A DNA stretch of 10,811 nt from DAOTUB01 sp034437455 (GTDB lineage Bacteria; Chloroflexota; Anaerolineae; B4-G1), in NCBI GenBank assembly GCA_034437455.1, contig DAOTUB010000271.1, positions 1 through 10,811 on the forward strand. Reading direction: 5' to 3'. Numbering within the stretch: position 1 is the stretch's first letter; each line of letters starts with the position of its first letter. Shown piece after piece: positions 1 through 6,709 of the stretch. Position numbers and translations under genes: made by a program. The notes below the pieces were generated by a model. The model did no database searches. It was not told where the DNA came from and was given only the letters and a program-made list of their open reading frames with translations.

Positions 1-38
1 GCCGTGTGAACCGTTGCAACATTGTCATTCCTCTGAAT

Positions 39-650
39 CTACGTCTCCCGCTCCTTATTATCAAGACGATATTGAGTGGGTAAAAGTTCCTCCCGGGAGC
101 GGAGGTAATCGCGCAGCTTGCCGCGCGCCCGCGCCAGGCGGGATTTCACCGTCCCCAGCGGAATGTCAATCGTCTCGGCGATCTCCTGATAGCCGAATCC
201 CTGCACGTCAGAGAGCACCAGCGCGATGCGTTGGTCTGGAGGCAGCGTTTGAATGCCGGCCTGGATCAGTTGGGCCATTTCCTGTCGCTCGGCGTGTTCC
301 TCCGGCGCTTCGCTCCCGTTGATTAGCGCGGGGTTGACGTCCTCGTCCAGATCGAAATCCTCCAGCGACGTGGCCGGGCGACGCTTGCGGCGGCGCAGTT
401 CGTCGTAACAACCGTTGGAGACGATGCGCATGAGCCACGACTTGAACGAGCTACTCCGCTCGCCCCGAAAGCCGCCGATGTGATGAAAGGCAGAGATAAA
501 GGCTTCCTGTGTGGCGTCGGCGGCAGAAGCCGGATCGCCCATGATGCGGTAGGCGAGGTTGTAGACCTGGTGCTGGTAGGCCAGCACCAACTCGTTGAAG
601 GCGTCTACCTTGCCCTGCTGGGCGGCGGCGATCAGGTTTGCTTCGTCCAT
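39..650 (-). CDS. ECF-type RNA polymerase sigma factor
   Basis: This is a 203-residue group 4 (ECF) sigma factor, which would direct core RNA polymerase to a specific set of promoters. Sigma region 2 covers about residues 15-91, with DATQEAF (45-51) and the -10-recognition stretch FKSWLMRIVSN followed by the basic DELRRRKRR. An acidic linker (92-125) leads to sigma region 4 (126-183), with a helix-turn-helix at GYQEIAETIDIPLGTVKSR. Length and domain order are normal for the family. I chose the ATG at 650 because the longer frame opening at 722 begins upstream of the predicted transcription start at about 696. The Shine-Dalgarno match is weak (GTGAGAAACGG). No anti-sigma gene is visible; one could lie beyond the left edge, downstream on the same strand. 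The family call is very safe; the regulon is unknown. Confidence 0.95.
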   Translation of the reverse strand: MDEANLIAAAQQGKVDAFNELVLAYQHQVYNLAYRIMGDPASAADATQEAFISAFHHIGGFRGERSSSFKSWLMRIVSNGCYDELRRRKRRPATSLEDFDLDEDVNPALINGSEAPEEHAERQEMAQLIQAGIQTLPPDQRIALVLSDVQGFGYQEIAETIDIPLGTVKSRLARARGKLRDYLRSREELLPTQYRLDNKERET

Positions 651-678
651 CCGTTTCTCACGCACTGGCTGGTTCGTC

Positions 679-707
679 TTGACAGAAAGCCAACTTGCCC
701 GTATTAT
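679..707 (+). promoter_or_regulatory. Sigma-70-type promoter of the 749-1652 gene pair
   Basis: Consensus TTGACA (679-684), a 17-bp spacer and TATTAT (702-707, five of six matches) predict a start near 714, about 35 nt before the ATG at 749. The core GTATTATAC (701-709) is a 4-1-4 palindrome and serves as the -10 region in both directions. Confidence 0.72.
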
Positions 708-732
708 ACACTCAAAGTCCATTTAACGTCAA
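703..732 (-). promoter_or_regulatory. Sigma-70-type promoter of the ECF sigma gene
   Basis: On the minus strand TTGACG (727-732) is followed after 18 bp by a perfect TATAAT (703-708). Transcription should start near 696, leaving a leader of about 46 nt before the ATG at 650. The -10 box overlaps that of the plus-strand promoter for the next gene, so the two probably compete for polymerase or are co-regulated. Confidence 0.75.
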
Positions 733-748
733 TGGAGAACGAGGCCCG

Positions 749-1222
749 ATGCAACGTCCCCAATCCGCCGAAGAGTACATCACTGTCGTGGACAACAAGG
801 GCCGCGAGCGCATTCAGCGCGTCGAGTACACCGTTACCGATGTGCGCGACGAGAAAGTCTATGTCACTGTGGACGGCCTGGCCTACGCCAGGGATTCGCT
901 GATTTGTAAGGGACAGGATCACATTCTGCAAGTTTTTGACTGTATTCCTGCCGTCATGGTCCATCCAGAAATTGTTATTCGTGACCACCAGTCGCCTGAT
1001 GATACACTGATCTACTACAAGCGATTGTACGTTTCGGCGATTGCTCGACACCAGTTGGTGTGTGTCGTAGTCAAGGTTCGACAAGGGATACGCTATCTGT
1101 ACAATTTCTTCGCACAGCAGAGTGGCAAAGTGAAGGGATACCGGCATGTCCCGCCTCCCGAAATCTGGTACATTGCTCCCGGTAAAAAAGCGCGTGATTA
1201 TGGTCTTCCTGCTGGGTTCTGA
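749..1222 (+). CDS. Small protein, possibly a BECR/RelE-fold RNase-like domain
   Basis: The product is 157 residues, with no signal peptide or membrane segment, so it is probably cytoplasmic. The N-terminal third (10-45) looks like beta strands (YITVVDN, VEYTVT, KVYVTVDG). The C-terminal half reads VMVHPEIVIRDH (69-80), TLIYYKRLY (86-94), QLVCVVVKV (102-110), RYLYNFFAQQSGKVKG (115-130). The order 'HPE-x-D, then YYKR, then a hydrophobic strand ending in VKV, then a strand with KVKG' recalls the compact BECR nuclease fold (RelE, colicin E5/D and barnase-like, including phage-type PBECR domains). That is inference from remembered patterns. The start at 749 is preceded by GGAG and GAGG; earlier in-frame starts lie before the predicted transcript start. 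A second gene follows after 22 nt, so the two are probably co-transcribed. By eye the pair is less GC-rich than its neighbours, which could reflect transfer. It could also be a non-nuclease protein. Confidence 0.6.
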   Translation: MQRPQSAEEYITVVDNKGRERIQRVEYTVTDVRDEKVYVTVDGLAYARDSLICKGQDHILQVFDCIPAVMVHPEIVIRDHQSPDDTLIYYKRLYVSAIARHQLVCVVVKVRQGIRYLYNFFAQQSGKVKGYRHVPPPEIWYIAPGKKARDYGLPAGF

Positions 1223-1244
1223 TATTGACTAAAAGGTGCAGAAA

Positions 1245-1652
1245 ATGAACAATAGAAAACTAGAATTTCTGTTTCAAGAACCTGGATTGGTCGAAGCAAT
1301 AGCCTTTGGCCCTGGTGAACGCCGGAAAAATCTCGTCACCGAGGGTTATCGCGATACTGACATTCCCGATCTGATGATTGACCTGCATCCCGACACGCTT
1401 CGGCCATATTGTTTCATGAGCCTGAACTTTCACAGGACCTATCCGGCTATCATCTGGGGGCTGCATTTTTCGATGGCCGATGAGCGATTTGACGTGCCCC
1501 AGGCCGGTCTGACCGATGTGTTGCTGCACGAGGCCTTTAGTTGGGCTTTTGCGCACTTTATCCTCAAAGATAAAGTGCCTCAGCCCACACACCTCGATGA
1601 ACAGGCCAGCTTGACGCGCCGCGTACTGCAACACGCGCTGGCGAGCGTATAG
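1245..1652 (+). CDS. Conserved-looking small protein of unknown function
   Basis: This 135-residue protein is not recognised. It has no signal peptide or clear membrane span. The sequence is rich in aromatic residues and His: PYCFMSLNFHRTYPAIIW (54-71), FSMADERFDVPQAG (75-88), then a helical stretch LLHEAFSWAFAHFILKD (93-109). No helix-turn-helix is apparent. The ATG at 1245 has AAAAGG eight bases upstream; an in-frame GTG at 1236 would add three residues but sits on that ribosome-binding site. The gene starts 22 nt after the upstream stop and ends just before the 1664-1704 hairpin, so both genes form one unit behind the promoter at 679-707. If the first gene is a toxin-like RNase, this one is the obvious candidate partner or immunity protein, but nothing in its own sequence shows that. 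Confidence 0.6.
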   Translation: MNNRKLEFLFQEPGLVEAIAFGPGERRKNLVTEGYRDTDIPDLMIDLHPDTLRPYCFMSLNFHRTYPAIIWGLHFSMADERFDVPQAGLTDVLLHEAFSWAFAHFILKDKVPQPTHLDEQASLTRRVLQHALASV

Positions 1653-1663
1653 GGACAAAATGT

Positions 1664-1708
1664 GACAAGGTGCAACGCACTGCTAAAGTGCGTTGCACCT
1701 TGTCTTTT
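1664..1708. terminator. Perfect 18-bp hairpin, probable bidirectional terminator
   Basis: The arms at 1664-1681 and 1687-1704 are perfectly complementary (18 bp) around the 5-nt loop GCTAA. On the plus strand the stem is followed at once by TTTT (1705-1708). On the minus strand it is followed by ACATTTT (AAAA at 1657-1660). It lies between convergent stop codons (plus at 1652, minus at 1723), where a shared terminator is expected. Stem length and perfection are greater than usual, so a dispersed palindromic repeat is an alternative. Confidence 0.8.
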
Positions 1709-1722
1709 ACGTTCCTGCATCC

Positions 1723-4053
1723 TTACTGTTGCTGCAACGCGACCTCCACCTCCAGCGGCGAAGGCTCGTCGCCGACGAGGAGGTTATCTCCCGTGACGGC
1801 CTGGTAGCCCTCAGCCCACACGATGATGCTGTAGGATTCGTTTCGCTCCAACGGAAGCGGCAACTCAAAGTATCCGTTCGTGTCGGTCTCTGCGCTGGTA
1901 TAGATCTGATCCTCACTGCCGTCCCATCCGTCAACAGCAATGCCAGGCTCCAGCACGACGTAAAGCGCGCCAGAGATACCCTGGCCGGTATCGGCATCGA
2001 GGACGTAACCCTGGATGTACAGCCCTCCGGCGGGAGGCGTTGGGGTCGGCGGAGGCGTGCCGGTGCCGATGACCGCCGTGCCTTGCTGCACCAGTTGCCC
2101 CTCGACGTACAGTTCCAGTGCGTATTCGCCGTCCAGGAGCGGCTCGTCAGAGGTGCGGTAGATCGAGTCGTGGTACGCGCCGCTTGCTCCTTTATCCCAG
2201 ACAACGTTGAACATGGCCAATTCCTCGCCGTTCATGATCCACTTTTCGTCAAAGCTCATCCCGTCCTGCATCCCCGCATAATCGCAGAAAAAGTAGAGCT
2301 CTTCCAGCCCCGTGGCAAAGCTCGTGCCGGGGTTGACGGGATTGCCTTGCGCGTCTATGCCAGAGGCGAAGGTGATGGGACCGAGGGCCTCCTGCGCCTG
2401 GGTGCCGGCGACGGTGAAGTTGGAGGCGGCGACCAACGCGTCCTCGATGAACAGTTCCAGCCGGTACGTGCCAGGATCGAGAGGTTCGTTGTAGCTGATA
2501 GAAACCCACGCGGAGCCGCTGCTGCCCCAACCCCACGTATCGGGTTTCGTCGCCGTCTGCTCGCCCTCATAGTACCAGATGCGGTTCCAGGCCAATCCGT
2601 CGCTCATATCCTCATAGTCGAAGAAAGCATAGACCTCGGTGATGCCAGAGGGAAGCATGTAGGTGGGATTGGTGGGCTGGCCGTCGTCAGTGACGCCGTC
2701 GGAAAAGATCAGGTTGGTGATCGAGGGGCCGGTGACCGCGCCGCCGACCGAGATCGATCCCTGGGTCATCAGCTCTTCCCCGACGTACAGCTCGAAGCGG
2801 TAGACGCCATCGGCCAGGCCAGAGGTGTTGTAGATACTGACCCACCAACTACCCGCCTCGCCGCCAGTCCAAGGGGCAGGGGGCCAACTGGCGTTATCGT
2901 CGAGTTGACCTTCGTGGTACCAGCGGGCCTCCCAGGTCATCCCGTCGGCCATGCCCTCGTATTCCCAAAAGGCATAGATGTCGGTGGCCCCGGACGGCAG
3001 TTGGCTGACGATCTGGGTAGGCTGATCGTTGTCGGTTACGCCAGGGCCAAAGACCAGGTTGTGAAAGCTGGTGTCGCCTGAAGGCGGCGTCGAGGGTTTT
3101 GGCCCTGATTTAGGCTTGGGCGCGATACCCGAGCGGGCTGCCTCTACGAGGGGCCTGGCCAGCTTGACCGGTCGCAGCGAGTTGATGAAACCGCCGACGG
3201 GAATGCAGTTATCGTTTTGATTTACGACACCGTCGCCGTTGGTGTCGGCCAGGTAACGGCAGTCGGCGAACCGTTCCGCCCCTCCGTAGCCGACCTGGGT
3301 GGGTACGCCGACGATCTGTCCCACAGCGTCCGCCGCCAACCCGCCGCTGTTGCCGCCAGCGATGGTGGCGTCGGTCTTGACCCAGGCCCGTCCCTCTACG
3401 CCCCGCTCGCGGGTGAAACCGCTCACCACACCCTCGGTGAACGTGATCGTCTCGCCGCCGATACCGGGATAGCCCAGAATCTGTATCAGATCCCCCAGGT
3501 CCAGCACATCCGAGTCGCCCAGCGATACGTAGCTCAGATTCAGTTGCTCCGCATCTATCGGTCGGCCATCCAGGTCGCTCACGATCTGAATCACGGCCAG
3601 GTCAAGTTGTTGATCCAAAGCCCGAATCTCTGCCAGGTATCTCAAATTCGGCAGTTCGTCGGAGCGGACGGTGATGGCGACACCCAGGGCGTCGGGCTGG
3701 TAGGCCGGGTCAGGATCGGATACGACGTGGGCGTTGGTGAGGATGAAACCGTCGGGGCTGAGGATGGTGCCCGACCCGGTCCAGATGGGCTGGAGTTGCC
3801 CGGCGCTGCTTTCGACCAGCGCGAGGATCTGCACGGTGGCGCGCAGCAGGTTCTGGCGGATCTGGCGCTCGTCGTCCGGCGCTGACACAGGCTCGGGCGT
3901 CTCGTCAGGCCCAGGCACCGCTGTCGGTGGAGCTGTGGTTGGCGGGACTGCGGTTGGTGTAACCGTGGGCAGTTCGTCGGGGCCAGAAGGCCCACAACTG
4001 AGGGTGATCAGGAAGGCCAGACCGATGATCAGGAATTGCTTGGATTTCTTCAT
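1723..4053 (-). CDS. Surface-anchored trypsin-like serine protease with three repeats
   Basis: The 776-residue product starts with KK and a hydrophobic segment ending LITLSC, a non-ideal lipobox (Thr at -3), so C20 may be lipidated. A Pro/Thr linker (about 29-58) precedes an HtrA-like chymotrypsin-fold protease domain (about 62-310). The catalytic triad is visible: His109 in TNAHVVS, Asp151 in LDLAVI, Ser236 in GGNSGG. No PDZ domain is seen. A calcium-loop-like DTNGDGVVNQND lies between two Cys inside the protease C-terminal half. Three repeats of about 105 residues follow (331-440, 447-550, 559-663), each running F..G(V/I), a central (Y/F)...DYE.M.DGM, a W..EG, then (T/Y)R.ELY or similar. 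The end (679-776) resembles a carboxypeptidase-regulatory-like beta domain (QGYVLDADTGQGISGA). The ATG at 4053 has a strong GGGAGG; a TTG at 4068 is less likely. It is the last gene of the operon, 11 nt after its neighbour. Confidence 0.9.
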   Translation of the reverse strand: MKKSKQFLIIGLAFLITLSCGPSGPDELPTVTPTAVPPTTAPPTAVPGPDETPEPVSAPDDERQIRQNLLRATVQILALVESSAGQLQPIWTGSGTILSPDGFILTNAHVVSDPDPAYQPDALGVAITVRSDELPNLRYLAEIRALDQQLDLAVIQIVSDLDGRPIDAEQLNLSYVSLGDSDVLDLGDLIQILGYPGIGGETITFTEGVVSGFTRERGVEGRAWVKTDATIAGGNSGGLAADAVGQIVGVPTQVGYGGAERFADCRYLADTNGDGVVNQNDNCIPVGGFINSLRPVKLARPLVEAARSGIAPKPKSGPKPSTPPSGDTSFHNLVFGPGVTDNDQPTQIVSQLPSGATDIYAFWEYEGMADGMTWEARWYHEGQLDDNASWPPAPWTGGEAGSWWVSIYNTSGLADGVYRFELYVGEELMTQGSISVGGAVTGPSITNLIFSDGVTDDGQPTNPTYMLPSGITEVYAFFDYEDMSDGLAWNRIWYYEGEQTATKPDTWGWGSSGSAWVSISYNEPLDPGTYRLELFIEDALVAASNFTVAGTQAQEALGPITFASGIDAQGNPVNPGTSFATGLEELYFFCDYAGMQDGMSFDEKWIMNGEELAMFNVVWDKGASGAYHDSIYRTSDEPLLDGEYALELYVEGQLVQQGTAVIGTGTPPPTPTPPAGGLYIQGYVLDADTGQGISGALYVVLEPGIAVDGWDGSEDQIYTSAETDTNGYFELPLPLERNESYSIIVWAEGYQAVTGDNLLVGDEPSPLEVEVALQQQ

Positions 4054-4064
4054 CTTAACCTCCC

Positions 4065-4652
4065 TCAAAACTCTAAGGATTCGGCAAAGTCGCGAAAGTA
4101 GCGGTAGTGGTCGTCAAAATCTTTCGCGTCCGCCAGGAACGTGACGACGATGATGCGGCCACTGCCGCGGCCATCGTCGCGCAATGCCAGGTCTACTCCC
4201 TGCACCACCACCGGCAGCCGGTCCACGTACGGGTTGCGATCATCGTGGACGTAGGTGAAGGTACGGCGGGTCGCGGTTCGGTCGCCAATCAACACCTGGT
4301 CGGTGTCGAGAGCGCGATAGGCGATCACTTTACCGGCTCGCTCCAACGCCAGTGCGTTCAACACCAGGGCAGGCTCTGCTTCGGCGGCCAGCGGGCGGCT
4401 GCGCAGTTCCAGCGTGGTATCGAACTCTCCGCCTCTGGCATCGCGCGCGCGCAACAGGGGATCGTCGCCGGTCTCCTGCACCCACTCGGCGGGATAGCTT
4501 CCGGCGAGGCCGGCCCGGGTCGTGAAGGGAGCGGTGCGGAAGAGGGTGGCCTCTCGCAGCGCCAGGCCCAGGACGAGGGCTGCGGCCACGAGAACGACGA
4601 CGGCCCAGTCGGCCCAACGATCTCGTCGGCGAATTGCTTGTATGGTCGTCAT
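4065..4652 (-). CDS. Single-pass membrane protein, possible PsbP/DcrB-like domain
   Basis: The 195-residue product has a basic N-terminus (RRRDR), one membrane helix at about 14-32 and an extracytoplasmic domain from about 40. The domain has the 'SYPAEW' element (52-57), an acidic-polar strand series (FDTTLELRSRPL, TRRTFTYVHDD, RLPVVVQGVDLAL, RIIVVTFLAD) and the ending FRDFAESLEF. A YPxxW strand near the start and a 'short helix plus SL' at the end are typical of PsbP/DcrB/Mog1-type folds, but this is a pattern-level guess. AAGGAGG lies six bases before the ATG at 4652. The upstream gene stops at 4654, leaving 1 nt between them, so translation is almost certainly coupled. It probably works at the membrane with the protease encoded next. 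No enzymatic motif is seen. Confidence 0.85.
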   Translation of the reverse strand: MTTIQAIRRRDRWADWAVVVLVAAALVLGLALREATLFRTAPFTTRAGLAGSYPAEWVQETGDDPLLRARDARGGEFDTTLELRSRPLAAEAEPALVLNALALERAGKVIAYRALDTDQVLIGDRTATRRTFTYVHDDRNPYVDRLPVVVQGVDLALRDDGRGSGRIIVVTFLADAKDFDDHYRYFRDFAESLEF

Positions 4653-4653
4653 T

Positions 4654-5619
4654 TCAAGCCTCCTTCGTTCGCTCCGCACTGGCCCCAGCCAGCGTGAGCC
4701 GGTTGGAGCGGCGGATCAGGTAGAACAGAACGCTAAAGGTCGCCCCGGCGACGACAGCGGCCAGGATCAGGCCCGGCCAGGGGTTAAAGCCGCCGCCGGT
4801 CAGGCTGAGGCGGGTAGTGGTCAACTCGCCACGCAGAAAGGTGAACAGTCCGTTGAGGACGGCGGCCAGTCCCACACCGCTGGGCAGCCACCAGATCGGC
4901 TCGTCCTCGAACTTGGCCCGGCCCAGAAAATAGCCGCTCAGACCGGCAAAGCTCGCCTGGGCCAGCGCGGTGACGGCGATGCGGATGACGCCGGCCTGCA
5001 GATTCACTCCGCCGCTGGCGACGACGTAGTGGAGGTTGAGCATCGTGGCGTACCCTAGCCCGGCAGCAGTGCCGTAGACGACGCCGTCCACGCGCTCGTC
5101 GAACTCGGCCAGGGGATAGATAGAATAGCGCACGGCAGTGTACTTGAGGAATTCCTGGGTACAGCCGACGACGAGGATGGAGCCAAGGACGTTGGCCCAG
5201 GGGTTGATGGGCAGCCAGCGACGCACTTCAAAGACGTCTCGCAGCAACGGGATACCGACTGCCTGTGCCAGCAGCGCGCCGAGGAGGAAGACGACGAGAA
5301 CGTACCCCTTCGGCTCCGGCTCCAGCCGGTCCTGCTGGTAGAAGAAAACCAGCCACAAGAAAGCGGGGACCAGTGCCAGGACGAGTCCCACCGCCAAAAG
5401 CGACCATCCGGTCAATGTCGGTTTGAGGAGCGCCACCAACGCCACGACGACGAGCACAAAGACGACTTGGCCGAGGATGTGGCCCAACCCGGCCCGCCAG
5501 ACGCTCGATCGATCCTGGGTTACCTTGGCGTAATGGCGCTTGCAGTACGCACGGCCACCGAGTCGCCTGACCTCTGGGCCGGCGGGCTGGTGGCAGACAC
5601 AACACACGTTTTTGCTCAT
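4654..5619 (-). CDS. PrsW-like polytopic membrane protein, probably catalytically dead
   Basis: The 321-residue product opens with a zinc-ribbon-like motif (C6/C7, C9, C26, H29: CxxC...CxxH) followed by about eight membrane helices (roughly 46-66, 72-93, 105-127, 141-155, 178-198, 208-231, 245-263, 281-301). Order and signature of the PrsW/GluTM intramembrane protease family are clear: FFYQQDRLEPEP (92-103), QEFLKY (155-160), DERVDGVVYGTAAGLGYA (174-191) and SFAGLSGYFLGRAKF (223-237). The family's catalytic residues appear replaced: Q155 for the first Glu of EExxK, L194 for the Glu of FAxxEN, Q221 and N256 for the two His. AAGGAG is six bases upstream of the ATG at 5619. It is the first gene of the three-gene operon. 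True PrsW proteins cleave membrane-bound anti-sigma factors; this one may instead bind substrates or partners. Confidence 0.88.
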   Translation of the reverse strand: MSKNVCCVCHQPAGPEVRRLGGRAYCKRHYAKVTQDRSSVWRAGLGHILGQVVFVLVVVALVALLKPTLTGWSLLAVGLVLALVPAFLWLVFFYQQDRLEPEPKGYVLVVFLLGALLAQAVGIPLLRDVFEVRRWLPINPWANVLGSILVVGCTQEFLKYTAVRYSIYPLAEFDERVDGVVYGTAAGLGYATMLNLHYVVASGGVNLQAGVIRIAVTALAQASFAGLSGYFLGRAKFEDEPIWWLPSGVGLAAVLNGLFTFLRGELTTTRLSLTGGGFNPWPGLILAAVVAGATFSVLFYLIRRSNRLTLAGASAERTKEA

Positions 5620-5643
5620 AGCTTACTCCTTGCATCACTCAAG

Positions 5644-5676
5644 GCAGCCCCCGACCTCGCTACAGGGGCTGCGAGG
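5644..5676 (-). promoter_or_regulatory. Mutually exclusive hairpins in the PrsW-like gene leader
   Basis: The leader between the predicted start (about 5721) and the ATG at 5619 contains two alternative stems. An 8-bp stem pairs 5644-5651 with 5665-5672 (GCAGCCCC/GGGGCTGC). A 6-bp stem pairs 5655-5660 with 5671-5676 (CCTCGC/GCGAGG). They share bases 5671-5672 and interleave, so they cannot coexist. Neither is followed by a U-run, so this is not a classical attenuator; an effect on ribosome access is conceivable. The function is not established. Confidence 0.35.
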
Positions 5677-5727
5677 CTGGCCATACGAACGTACATCTTG
5701 TGTCAACTACAGTTTGGGCATGGCCTC

Positions 5728-5756
5728 ATTTTATCAAACCTGTGATCGTAAGTCAA
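5728..5756 (-). promoter_or_regulatory. Promoter of the PrsW-like / protease operon
   Basis: On the minus strand TTGACT (5751-5756), a 17-bp spacer and TAAAAT (5728-5733) give a near-consensus sigma-70-type promoter. The start would be near 5721, giving a leader of about 100 nt. No other promoter is obvious between here and 1723, fitting a single three-gene transcript. Confidence 0.72.
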
Positions 5757-5803
5757 TACCCTTTCCCATCAGTTGTGTTTCATTTCGGTTAAGATTGGGT
5801 CTG

Positions 5804-5818
5804 TGGTATACTATACCA
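5804..5818 (+). promoter_or_regulatory. Extended -10 promoter inside a 7-1-7 palindrome
   Basis: TGGTATACT (5804-5812) is an extended -10 (TGn plus TATACT). No good -35 is seen (TTCGGT at the expected place). It is embedded in the perfect palindrome TGGTATA-C-TATACCA (5804-5818), so it could fire in both directions or bind a dimeric regulator. With -7 at 5812, +1 falls on 5819, the A of the ATG of the following gene. Confidence 0.6.
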
Positions 5819-6691
5819 ATGATACCGAAACCTCGAATGCTCGTGACCGGCGGCAGCGGCTACCTGGGCGGGTGGGTCGTGCGATTGGCCCGCGCCGACT
5901 GGGACGTGACTGCCACCTATCTATCCCATCCGCCGGACGATCCTGGCGCGACCTGGCGACGGCTGGACGTGCGGGACGAGGCGATGGTTGCGGCTCTGGT
6001 AGAAGAAGTGCACCCGGCAGTGCTCGTGCATACGGCGGCGGCCAACCCCCGCGATGGCGGCGACTTGGAGGCTATCAACGCGACGGGTACTCGCCACGTC
6101 GCCCGCGCCACCGCAGCCTGTGGCGCGCGCCTGATCCACATCTCCACCGACGCGCTCTTTGACGGGGAGAAGGGTAACTATGTCGAGGAAGATCCTCCCA
6201 CGCCCATCACCCCCTACGGGCGCAGCAAGGCGCTGGCAGAGAAGGAAGTGCACGATTCCGGAGCGGAGGCAGTCATCGTGCGCACCTCGCTCATCTACGG
6301 CTGGCGACCGCGCCTGGCCCGGCAAGTGCGCTGGATCGTGGACGATCTGGAGATGGGCAAGCCGGTGCGACTCTTCACCGACGAGTTGCGCTGTCCTATC
6401 TGGGTGGAGAGCCTGGCGGCGGCGGTGGTCGAACTGGCTGAAATGAATTATACCGGTGTGCTGCACGTGGCTGGCGCGCAGCCGCTTTCTCGCTACGAGT
6501 TTGGCGTGCGATTGCTGCGCTTCCGCGGCCTCGATCCTACCCTTGTCATCCCCGCCCTCAGCCGTGAGGATGGGGCGATCCGTCCGCTCAATGGCACGCT
6601 TGATTGTTCACGGGCGCGGGCGCTCCTGCGCACACCGCTGCTGGGCGTGGACGAGGTGTTGCAGCAAAATGACTCAAATGGAAGATTGTAA
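5819..6691 (+). CDS. RmlD-like SDR reductase (NAD(P)-dependent)
   Basis: The 290-residue product is an extended short-chain dehydrogenase/reductase of the RmlD (dTDP-4-dehydrorhamnose reductase) group. It has the Rossmann motif TGGSGYLG (10-17), an acidic loop near the cofactor (LDVRDE, 49-54), HTAA (71-74), the catalytic series S109-T110-D111 and Y133-GRS-K137, then VRTSLIYG (154-161). RmlD makes dTDP-L-rhamnose by reducing the 4-keto sugar; related members act on other nucleotide sugars. No other rhamnose genes (rmlA, B, C) are in the window, so the exact substrate is open. Length is typical of the family. The ATG at 5819 lacks a Shine-Dalgarno sequence but falls at the predicted +1, implying a leaderless mRNA; the ATG at 5837 is an alternative but also has none. 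The frame stays open far upstream, so the start rests on the promoter. Confidence 0.9.
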   Translation: MIPKPRMLVTGGSGYLGGWVVRLARADWDVTATYLSHPPDDPGATWRRLDVRDEAMVAALVEEVHPAVLVHTAAANPRDGGDLEAINATGTRHVARATAACGARLIHISTDALFDGEKGNYVEEDPPTPITPYGRSKALAEKEVHDSGAEAVIVRTSLIYGWRPRLARQVRWIVDDLEMGKPVRLFTDELRCPIWVESLAAAVVELAEMNYTGVLHVAGAQPLSRYEFGVRLLRFRGLDPTLVIPALSREDGAIRPLNGTLDCSRARALLRTPLLGVDEVLQQNDSNGRL

Positions 6692-6709
6692 CCTTTGGAC
6701 GCAGCAGCC

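Noticed and set aside
1693..3081. A 462-codon open frame on the plus strand
   Set aside because: It lies wholly antisense to the trypsin-like protease, has no family motif or signal, and is rich in Arg/Gly/Val as expected from a GC-rich shadow frame.
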